From an uncultured Bacteroidales bacterium (GTDB lineage: Bacteria > Bacteroidota > Bacteroidia > Bacteroidales > UBA932): a stretch of DNA of 21,217 nt. A model generated the notes under the pieces. The model was not told the origin of the DNA. It did no database searches and saw nothing but the letters and a program-made list of their open reading frames with translations. Below, piece by piece: positions 15,864-21,217 of this stretch. The stretch is taken from NCBI GenBank assembly GCA_900545245.1, contig UQYV01000052.1:1-21217 (forward strand), read 5' to 3'. Position numbers and translations under genes: made by a program. Every line of letters starts with the position of its first letter. The stretch's first letter is position 1.

Positions 15864-16676
15864 ATGAAAATGTGTTGTAATTTAATGATTACAAATATGT
15901 TGAGGATTGTCGTTCTCATTCTCCCGCTCCTTCTCGGAACTGGTTGCCGTGACAGGCAGAAAAAGTCAGCTCCGGTGGTCGAGGCGATGCGCTGCACCAT
16001 CGAGGTCGTGAACGAATATCCCCATTCCACGGAATCTTATACCCAGGGACTCTTCTTCCACGATGGCCGTCTCTACGAGAGCACGGGGCAGTACGGATAT
16101 TCCTATTTCTGCGAGGTTGACATTCCGACAGGGGAGCGCAGCCGCAGATTCGACATTGACAGCAAGTATTTCGGTGAAGGTTCGGTGATTTTCGGCGGGA
16201 AACTCTACTATCTTACTTGGCGCAACTATGTGACCCTTGTCTATGATGCCGCGACTCTTAAATTCGAGCGGAGCATCGTTAATCCACGCGAGGGCTGGGG
16301 GCTGACGACGGATGGCAAGTCATTGATTATGAGCGATGGAAGTTCGAACATATATTTCCTCGACGCCAATTTTAAGGTTCAGAGGCGAGTTGTCGTGAAG
16401 AACGGGAGGAAATCTGTGGGATTGTTGAACGAACTTGAGTGGATTGACGGGAAGATTTGGGCGAATGTATATATGAGCGACAGCATCGTAGTCATAAATC
16501 CGGAGAACGGCGTCGTCGAGAAAATCATCGACTGCAGCGGACTGCTTCGCGAAGACCTGCGGACGCCGGAGACCGACGTGCTCAACGGCATCGCCTATAA
16601 TCCCGAAACTGGGAAGATTTATGTTACCGGCAAGCTGTGGCCTAAATTATTCGAGATTAAGGTAAAAGACAAATAA
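15864..16676 (+). CDS. Glutaminyl-peptide cyclotransferase, lipoprotein
   Basis: Converts N-terminal glutamine of exported proteins or peptides to pyroglutamate. The sequence matches the five-bladed propeller type found in plants and bacteria: SYTQGLFF, YESTGQYG (Glu72), REGWGLTTDGKSLIMSDGS, LLNELEWIDGKIWANVY, TDVLNGIAYNPETGKIYVTG and KLWPKLFEI, all in family order. 270 residues from the ATG at 15864, which follows the pyrG stop after 2 bases. The lipoprotein signal LRIVVLILPLLLGTGC puts Cys at 28, or at 17 if the ATG at 15897 is used; I cannot decide between these starts. It probably shares the pyrG transcript. In Bacteroidota many exported proteins have Gln after the signal cleavage site, so an envelope cyclotransferase makes sense; that link is inferred. 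The gene ends exactly where the TPP riboswitch begins. Confidence 0.92.
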   Translation: MKMCCNLMITNMLRIVVLILPLLLGTGCRDRQKKSAPVVEAMRCTIEVVNEYPHSTESYTQGLFFHDGRLYESTGQYGYSYFCEVDIPTGERSRRFDIDSKYFGEGSVIFGGKLYYLTWRNYVTLVYDAATLKFERSIVNPREGWGLTTDGKSLIMSDGSSNIYFLDANFKVQRRVVVKNGRKSVGLLNELEWIDGKIWANVYMSDSIVVINPENGVVEKIIDCSGLLREDLRTPETDVLNGIAYNPETGKIYVTGKLWPKLFEIKVKDK

Positions 16677-16765
16677 GAGCGGGGGTACTTGAGCAGCGGC
16701 TCAGGTTGAGAGAGTCCCATTGAACCTGATGCGGCCAATACCGCCGAAGGGAATGCACAACTCCA
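16677..16765 (+). ncRNA. TPP riboswitch (THI element)
   Basis: The core of the thiamine pyrophosphate aptamer is readable: GGGGGTAC (16681-16688) for the 5' strand, a P3 hairpin GAGC/GCTC (16691-16694 with 16699-16702), TTGAGAGAG (16706-16714, usual form CTGAGA), TCCC (16715-16718), ACCTGAT (16724-16730), the GCGG/CCGC stem (16731-16734 with 16741-16744) with CCAATA between, and GAAGGGAA (16745-16752). It stands before a TonB-dependent receptor, a known placement in Bacteroidota. The ends are approximate, because P1 is weak. When TPP binds, expression of the downstream gene is expected to fall. Confidence 0.93.
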
Positions 16766-16834
16766 AAGGACAGAGCGCAGTGTCGCGCAGATTCCAGCCC
16801 CCTCGTATAGTATTAATTTTTAGTTAATTGCTTT
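16766..16834 (+). promoter_or_regulatory. Expression platform between TPP aptamer and receptor gene
   Basis: It holds a small hairpin, GCGC (16775-16778) with GCGC (16785-16788), then CCCCC at 16798-16802, which is complementary to GGGGG of the aptamer (16681-16685), then an AT-rich stretch to the ATG at 16835. There is no stem followed directly by a T run, so control of translation or a long-range switch is more likely than a simple terminator. This is inferred from complementarity only. Confidence 0.4.
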
Positions 16835-19264
16835 ATGCGAGGTTTTCTTCTTTTAGCGGTGCTAAGCACCTTGTATCCCGGGCAGATTGCCGCAGGGAAA
16901 AACGCACCGGATTGCGGTGCTGTCAACATTCAGCTTTCGGATTCGCCGGAAAAAACATCTGTTGCCGGGGAGGACAGAAACAGAGTCGAGAGGCTCGACA
17001 GTGTCGTGGTCGTGGCCTCCCGTGCCGGTGAGAACACTCCTGTCACCTACACCATGGTAGGAAAGGACGAGCTCGTGCGCTCCAACCCGATAAACTCCCT
17101 TCCGATGAACCTCAGCCTCCAACCTTCCGTGATTTCTACGAACGAGGGCGGAACGGGTCTCGGCTACTCGAAGATGACGGTCCGCGGCAGCAAGGGTTCT
17201 CAGATCAACGTCACGCTCAACGGCATAACCCTCAATGACTCCGAGTCGCAGGAAGTTTTCTGGGTGAACATACCTTCGCTCTCCACGCTACTCTCTTCCG
17301 TCCAGCTCCAGAGGGGACTCGGAACTTCAGCAAACGGTGCGGGAGCATTCGGCGCGAGCGTAAATATGAGCACGGCATCGGTGGGCACCAGCCCTTTCGC
17401 GACGGCAGATTTCGGCTACGGCTCCTATAACACCTTCACTTCGGCAGTCGCTGCAGGCACCGGTCTCACGAAGTCCGGCGTCTATTTCAACGCCGCATAT
17501 TCCCGCAACTTCACGGACGGGTACATCCGTAACGCGAAGGCAAACGTGCAGTCGGCTATGGCAATCCTCGGCTGGATGAACTCGAACAACTCCCTGAAGC
17601 TCACGTGGCTCATGGGAAAGCAGCACACCGGCATCACATGGAACGGCATCGACTTCGAAACCTACGGGCATGACCGCCGCTACAACAGCGCCGGCGAATA
17701 CTACGACTACAAAAGGAACGTGGACGGAAGCTATGTCCTTGACGCCGATGGGAATAAAATAGTAAACTCGACTCACTACTACGACAACGAGACCGACAAC
17801 TACACCCAACATCATCTTCAGCTGAATTACACCCATCAGTTCGCGAACGCTCTAAGCTGGAGCACAACCCTTAACTACACCAAGGGCGACGGCTGGTACG
17901 ACCAGTACAAGACCGACAAGAAGTTCAAGAAATATGGTATGGCTGACTACGCTCCATCTGGCTTCAAGACCTCGGACTTCATCATCAACAAGTGCATGGA
18001 CAACTGGTACTTCGTTGCGAAAACAGACCTCAGCTATAAGAACGATTTCTGCAGCATCTCCGGTGGAATCAGTTGGTCACGCTACTCCGGCGGCCACTTC
18101 GGCAAGGTTCTCTACAGCGAAGTCCTCGGCACCGACTGGCAGGCTGCGGACGGTATGACATACGAGAAATTCAATGCCAACAACCTCTGGTACTACAACA
18201 GCGCTCTCAAACAGGAGTACAACGCTTATGTTCGTGGCGAGTACAGCCCGCTCGAATGGCTTACGACCTACATCGACCTTCAGCTCCGCAATGTGAATCT
18301 GTGCATGTGGGGACGTGGAGACGAGGACAATCTCGACATGGCCTACAGCAACAACTGGCTCTTCTTCAACCCTCGCGCGGGCGTGACCTTCCATAAGGAC
18401 GGACATCGTGCATATATTTCTGCGGCACAGGGGCATCGTGAGCCAGGTCGTCCTGACATAAAGGAAAACATCGAGGCCGGAAGTAATATGGGCGTGCGTC
18501 CTGAGGAGATGGTCGATGTGGAGCTCGGATATGAGTGGACATCGTCGAAGTTTGCCGTGGGCGCGAATTTCTATTTTATGGAATATTGGGACATGCTCCT
18601 TGAAACCGGCCGACTCTCCGACACCGGCTATCCGATCAAGGACAATGTCAGCCGCGCCTTCCGTCGAGGAGTGGAGATTTCGGCTGCCTACGACCCATTC
18701 AAGTGGCTCTCCCTTTCAGGAAATGTCACTCTCAGCATGAACAAGGTCATGAACTACAAAGAGTCGTTCCAGCTCTATGACGCGAGCGGTGAGGCAGTGT
18801 ATGACGCTGACTGGAAGCCGGTCCAGAGGGAAGTGGACTTCGGCAAGACAACTATGCTGATGTCCCCGTCTGTTGTTGGTATGCTCCGCATAGGTTTTAA
18901 GCCGTTTGCTGCTGTTTGCCACAACTCATTGAAGACCACGACACTCGCGATCGACGGCAAGTATGTCGGCAAACAAAATGTCGACAATACGCAGAACGAC
19001 AGCCGCTCTATTCCCGGCTATTTCGTCTCCAACCTTTCCCTCACTCATGAGTTCTCCCTCAGCGGACGCTACGGCACTGCATTCGCGCATGGCGGAGCCA
19101 TCCGTCTCGGCCTCTATGTCAACAACCTGCTGAACAACCTTTACTATGTCGACGGCACCTGCTGGTATAAGGGCATCAAGGAGGACGGTACGCAAGTGAG
19201 TGGTATCGGCATATTCCCGCAGGCTCCTGTCAATTTTATGGGCAAAATTTCTTTTGCCTTTTAG
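16835..19264 (+). CDS. TonB-dependent outer-membrane receptor, probably for thiamine or a precursor
   Basis: 809 residues with a signal peptide (MRGFLLLAVLSTLYPGQIAA). Unlike the SusC protein in this window it has no CarboxypepD_reg-like domain. A TonB-box-like RLDSVVVVASRAG lies at about residue 53. The plug, about 65-180, has PMNLSLQPSV, YSKMTVRGSKGSQINVTLNG, and VQLQRGLGTSANGAGAFGAS. The remainder is the barrel, ending GKISFAF. The TPP riboswitch directly upstream is the main evidence for substrate: TPP-controlled receptors in Bacteroidota (often called omr1 or OMthi) take up thiamine. The inner-membrane transporter PnuT and thiamine pyrophosphokinase, frequent neighbours, are not in the window. 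The receptor class is secure; the thiamine role rests on the riboswitch. Confidence 0.9.
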   Translation: MRGFLLLAVLSTLYPGQIAAGKNAPDCGAVNIQLSDSPEKTSVAGEDRNRVERLDSVVVVASRAGENTPVTYTMVGKDELVRSNPINSLPMNLSLQPSVISTNEGGTGLGYSKMTVRGSKGSQINVTLNGITLNDSESQEVFWVNIPSLSTLLSSVQLQRGLGTSANGAGAFGASVNMSTASVGTSPFATADFGYGSYNTFTSAVAAGTGLTKSGVYFNAAYSRNFTDGYIRNAKANVQSAMAILGWMNSNNSLKLTWLMGKQHTGITWNGIDFETYGHDRRYNSAGEYYDYKRNVDGSYVLDADGNKIVNSTHYYDNETDNYTQHHLQLNYTHQFANALSWSTTLNYTKGDGWYDQYKTDKKFKKYGMADYAPSGFKTSDFIINKCMDNWYFVAKTDLSYKNDFCSISGGISWSRYSGGHFGKVLYSEVLGTDWQAADGMTYEKFNANNLWYYNSALKQEYNAYVRGEYSPLEWLTTYIDLQLRNVNLCMWGRGDEDNLDMAYSNNWLFFNPRAGVTFHKDGHRAYISAAQGHREPGRPDIKENIEAGSNMGVRPEEMVDVELGYEWTSSKFAVGANFYFMEYWDMLLETGRLSDTGYPIKDNVSRAFRRGVEISAAYDPFKWLSLSGNVTLSMNKVMNYKESFQLYDASGEAVYDADWKPVQREVDFGKTTMLMSPSVVGMLRIGFKPFAAVCHNSLKTTTLAIDGKYVGKQNVDNTQNDSRSIPGYFVSNLSLTHEFSLSGRYGTAFAHGGAIRLGLYVNNLLNNLYYVDGTCWYKGIKEDGTQVSGIGIFPQAPVNFMGKISFAF

Positions 19265-19483
19265 CGGGGCGCATAAAAAGCGGTCTGCTGCGTTGGTGGT
19301 TTGATGAAATCCTCACCATCTTATTGACCCCTCCCGTCCCCTCGAAGGGGAGGTGGTGCTCCGCGAGACCCTATCCCACTGGCCTGCGCTTCTGTGCGCT
19401 GCGCACGGCGCTTATGCGCCTTGGGGTTGCTGCGGTATTCATCTTCACCATCCGCCTTGCATCCCATCTTTTTATGCATCCCC
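19265..19483. repeat. Intergenic region with GC-rich inverted repeats (REP-like)
   Basis: No credible gene is seen here. TCCCCT/AGGGGA (19337-19342 with 19346-19351) lies inside a longer C-rich then G-rich stretch starting about 19328. GTGCGC/GCGCAC (19394-19399 with 19401-19406) and GGCGC/GCGCC (19407-19411 with 19416-19420, loop TTAT) follow within 15 bases. Stacked GC-rich palindromes between genes are typical of REP-like dispersed repeats. They may also end the receptor transcript, though no T run follows. Copy number in the genome cannot be seen here. Confidence 0.5.
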
Positions 19484-19515
19484 TTTGACTCAGTGCTTTT
19501 TTCTTGGTAATTTTT
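19484..19515 (+). promoter_or_regulatory. Candidate promoter for the APH-fold kinase
   Basis: TTTG at 19484-19487, a 20-base spacer, then TAATTTTT at 19508-19515, which has the TAnnTTTG form except for the last base. A second -7-like box, TATTTTTG (19518-19525), fits the consensus exactly but has no partner at the right distance. The first choice puts the start near 19520, just before the leader hairpin. Confidence 0.4.
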
Positions 19516-19524
19516 ATTATTTTT

Positions 19525-19559
19525 GCAGTTCCGTCTTTCGGGAGGCGGAACTGCTTTTT
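19525..19559 (+). terminator. Strong hairpin with T5 before the kinase gene
   Basis: GCAGTTCCG (19525-19533) and CGGAACTGC (19546-19554) form a perfect nine-pair stem. It can extend inwards by four pairs to a TCGG loop. Five T follow (19555-19559). It is either the terminator of the receptor transcript or an attenuator-like or protective hairpin in the kinase leader. Its place 26 bases before the ATG at 19586 resembles the pyrG leader. Confidence 0.6.
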
Positions 19560-19585
19560 GTAAACATATAAATATACACATAATT

Positions 19586-20662
19586 ATGACGGAGAAATAT
19601 CTCGAAATCGCATCGAAGTTTGACCTGGAGGGCCAGATTTGTGAAATCAAGCCTCTTGGAGAGGGATTCATCAATGACACGCTCATCGTTAAGACGGCCG
19701 GTAACGACCCTGACTACATCCTTCAGCGGAAAAACAAGTCAGTCTTCCCCAACGTGCCTGGAATGATGGAGAACATCTGGAAGGTGACGAACCACATAAA
19801 GAAAAAGGTGGCTGACCCGATGCGTGAGACTCTGACCGTCATTCCTGCAAAGGACGGAAAACTCTATTATGAAGATGCTGACGGAGAATATTGGGCAGTC
19901 TGCGTTTTCATCGGCGACACTCTTTCATATACACAGGCAGACACTCCGGAGCTTGCCTACCAGGGCGGCAAGGGAATCGGGCGCTTTCAAGCTTTGCTCG
20001 CGGACTTCCATGAGCCTCTCGTCGAGGTCATAAAGGGCTTCCACAACATGCGCTGGCGTTTTCAGCAGTGGGACGAATCCGTTGCCCGCAACGCTGCAGG
20101 ACGTGTTGACTCCTGCCTTGAAGAAATAGAATGGATTGAGTCCCGACGCAAAGAAATGCTCGATTTCGCGACACTCATCGAGAATGGCGTCATTCCTTGC
20201 CGCGTGACCCACAACGATACGAAGATCAGCAACATCCTCTTCGATGCGAAGACAAAGGAGGTCCTCTGTGCCATTGACCTTGACACGGTGATGTCAGCTT
20301 CCGTTCTCAACGATGTCGGTGACGCTCTCCGTTGCTACACCAACACCGGTGCCGAAGACGCGCAGGATCTCTCAACCGTCTCCATGTCTCTCGAAATGTT
20401 CACGGCCTACATCCGAGGCTACCTTTCGGAGATGGGATCTTCCCTCTGTCCTGCTGAGTTGGACAACCTCGCCTTCTCCGGTCGCTACATCACTTTTGAG
20501 CAGGTGCTCCGCTTCCTTATGGACTACCTCGACGGTGACACCTACTATAAAACGAAGTATCCGGAACACAATCTCGTCCGTGCCCGCGCCCAATACAAAC
20601 TTCTTCAGTCGATGGAGGCGCAGTTCCCGCAGATGTGCGAAATCGTCGCTGCCCTGCGCTGA
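19586..20662 (+). CDS. APH-fold kinase, N-acetylhexosamine 1-kinase-like
   Basis: A small-molecule kinase of the aminoglycoside phosphotransferase/choline kinase fold, 358 residues and cytoplasmic. The nucleotide-binding lobe has PLGEGFINDTLIV and YILQRKNKSVFPNVPGMMEN. The catalytic Brenner motif HNDTKISN (209-216: His209, Asp211, Asn216) is followed by the metal-binding CAIDLDTVM (Asp231, Asp233). The length and the motifs THNDTKISN and DLDTVM resemble NahK (LnpB) of bifidobacteria, which phosphorylates GlcNAc and GalNAc at C1. Alternatives in the same fold are N-acetylmuramate kinase (AmgK) and thiamine kinase; the latter deserves thought because the TPP-controlled receptor is next door. 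I chose the ATG at 19586; an upstream TTG at 19523 lies over the hairpin. The gene appears to have its own promoter. Confidence 0.82.
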   Translation: MTEKYLEIASKFDLEGQICEIKPLGEGFINDTLIVKTAGNDPDYILQRKNKSVFPNVPGMMENIWKVTNHIKKKVADPMRETLTVIPAKDGKLYYEDADGEYWAVCVFIGDTLSYTQADTPELAYQGGKGIGRFQALLADFHEPLVEVIKGFHNMRWRFQQWDESVARNAAGRVDSCLEEIEWIESRRKEMLDFATLIENGVIPCRVTHNDTKISNILFDAKTKEVLCAIDLDTVMSASVLNDVGDALRCYTNTGAEDAQDLSTVSMSLEMFTAYIRGYLSEMGSSLCPAELDNLAFSGRYITFEQVLRFLMDYLDGDTYYKTKYPEHNLVRARAQYKLLQSMEAQFPQMCEIVAALR

Positions 20663-20740
20663 CAGACGGACGTTCGACCGCCCATTGGCTTACCGACGGG
20701 TTCAAATTTGTTTCACTTTCATAAAAAATAAAAAAATATC

Positions 20741-20771
20741 TTGTGAATTTGTTTTGAATTGAATACTTTTG
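20741..20771 (+). promoter_or_regulatory. Promoter for the OmpA-like gene
   Basis: TTG at 20741-20743, a 20-base spacer, then TACTTTTG at 20764-20771, an exact TAnnTTTG box. The DNA upstream (20701-20740) is very AT-rich, with A tracts, which would favour promoter activity. The expected start is near 20776. A leader hairpin follows at 20783-20797. Confidence 0.65.
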
Positions 20772-20782
20772 CGCCCGTTTTT

Positions 20783-20797
20783 CCGAACGAGATTCGG
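20783..20797 (+). promoter_or_regulatory. Small leader hairpin before the OmpA-like gene
   Basis: CCGAA (20783-20787) and TTCGG (20793-20797) form a perfect five-pair stem with the loop CGAGA. It lies a few bases after the predicted transcription start and 23 bases before the ATG. No T run follows, so it is not a terminator. It may affect mRNA stability or may be chance. Confidence 0.35.
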
Positions 20798-20820
20798 ATG
20801 TTGTATAAGGTGAGTAAAAA

Positions 20821-21217
20821 ATGAGCTTCGGCGTACTGAGGAAGTTATGTCTTGCGCTGGCGTTGATTATGTCCGGCGTGGCTACCATGGGGCAGTCAAT
20901 AGATAGATCTGTCGAAATACATTTCCGGCAAGGCTCTTCAGTATATGACCCGAACTACCGCGGGAACGCGGAACGTCTCCAGAAATTTTCAGACGAGATA
21001 GTATCCCTTCATGCGCGCAATTATGAGATTGTCCGCGCTGAGTTCCAAGCCGGCACATCGCCGGAGGGGCCGGAGCGTGTCAATGCCCGTCTTGCAGCAG
21101 AACGTCTTCGCAATGGAATGTCGGCTTTCCTGTCGGTCATCGGTGACGACATCGTCCTCCAAGGTGAGGAACTCACCGTATCTTCGGCATCCGCCGGGAC
21201 GTGGGAAGATCTTGCTG
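20821..21217 (+). CDS. OmpA-like exported protein, N-terminal part (runs off the window)
   Basis: Translating from the ATG at 20821 gives 132 open codons to the window edge. The start MSFGVLRKLCLALALIMSGV is a signal peptide, with probable cleavage near TMGQS. After it comes VEIHFRQGSSVYDPNYRGN, then a helix (AERLQKFSDEIVSLHARNYE), then IVRAEFQAGTSPEGPERVNA and RLAAERLRNGMSAFLSV. This is the order of a Bacteroidales OmpA-like domain (xxYFxxGxxxxDPxYxxN ... SPEG ... N..LAxxRA). In this order such proteins are often the first gene of Mfa/Fim-type fimbria clusters or are stand-alone envelope proteins. It has its own promoter. The rest, including any DUF3868 or beta-barrel part, is outside the window. 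Confidence 0.75.
   Translation, partial: MSFGVLRKLCLALALIMSGVATMGQSIDRSVEIHFRQGSSVYDPNYRGNAERLQKFSDEIVSLHARNYEIVRAEFQAGTSPEGPERVNARLAAERLRNGMSAFLSVIGDDIVLQGEELTVSSASAGTWEDLA

Noticed and set aside
19518..19525. TATTTTTG as the main -7 box of the kinase gene
   Set aside because: It fits the consensus alone, but no TTTG lies about 20 bases upstream, and the start would fall inside the hairpin. The box at 19508-19515 fits better with its partner.
1..21217. CRISPR arrays, tRNA or rRNA genes, insertion sequences
   Set aside because: I found no regularly spaced repeat array, no cloverleaf with a TTCGANNC arm, no rRNA-like stretch and no transposase-like reading frame.

Overview
The window comes from a chromosome of the Bacteroidota, most likely order Bacteroidales. 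The evidence is a SusC/SusD outer-membrane pair, a run of lipoproteins with BACON-type domains, a Fibrobacter-type (FISUMP) C-terminal domain, a fimbrillin-like domain, an OmpA-like protein with a YFRQG-type start, and promoters of the Bacteroides type (TTTG or TTG, about 20 bases, TAnnTTTG). Shine-Dalgarno sequences are nearly absent. By eye the DNA is moderately GC-rich. I cannot name the genus from sequence alone.

Bases 1-13984 hold a polysaccharide utilization locus (PUL), all on the + strand with gaps of 2-60 bases, so probably one operon. The order is: the last codons of an upstream gene; SusC-type TonB-dependent transporter; SusD-type glycan-binding lipoprotein; a 128-residue single-BACON lipoprotein; a larger lipoprotein with two BACON domains, a DUF5689-like region and a jelly-roll-like C-terminus; a lipoprotein that joins an SGNH esterase, a fimbrillin-like segment and a FISUMP domain; and two tandem sialidase-fold (Asp-box) proteins, each ending in a CBM9-like module. 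The likely logic is capture by SusD and the BACON lipoproteins, trimming by the surface esterase and the two propeller proteins, and import by SusC. The glycan cannot be read from the sequence. No classical endo-acting glycosidase, sulfatase or PUL regulator lies in the window.

Bases 13985-16676 hold pyrG (CTP synthase) and, 2 bases later, a glutaminyl-peptide cyclotransferase lipoprotein. pyrG has a very good promoter, two 19-base direct repeats upstream of it, and a leader with two hairpins. The second hairpin is followed by ten T just before the start codon, which suggests attenuation.

Bases 16677-19264 hold a TPP riboswitch that starts directly at the stop codon of the cyclotransferase, then a TonB-dependent receptor without the SusC N-terminal domain. 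Together they suggest an outer-membrane receptor for thiamine or a precursor.

Bases 19265-19585 are non-coding. They carry GC-rich inverted repeats, a possible promoter and a strong hairpin with a T tract. They precede a 358-residue APH-fold kinase that resembles N-acetylhexosamine 1-kinase.

Bases 20663-21217 hold an AT-rich intergenic region with a good promoter and the first 132 codons of an OmpA-like protein that runs off the window. This type of protein often opens fimbria-related clusters. All genes in the window lie on the + strand.
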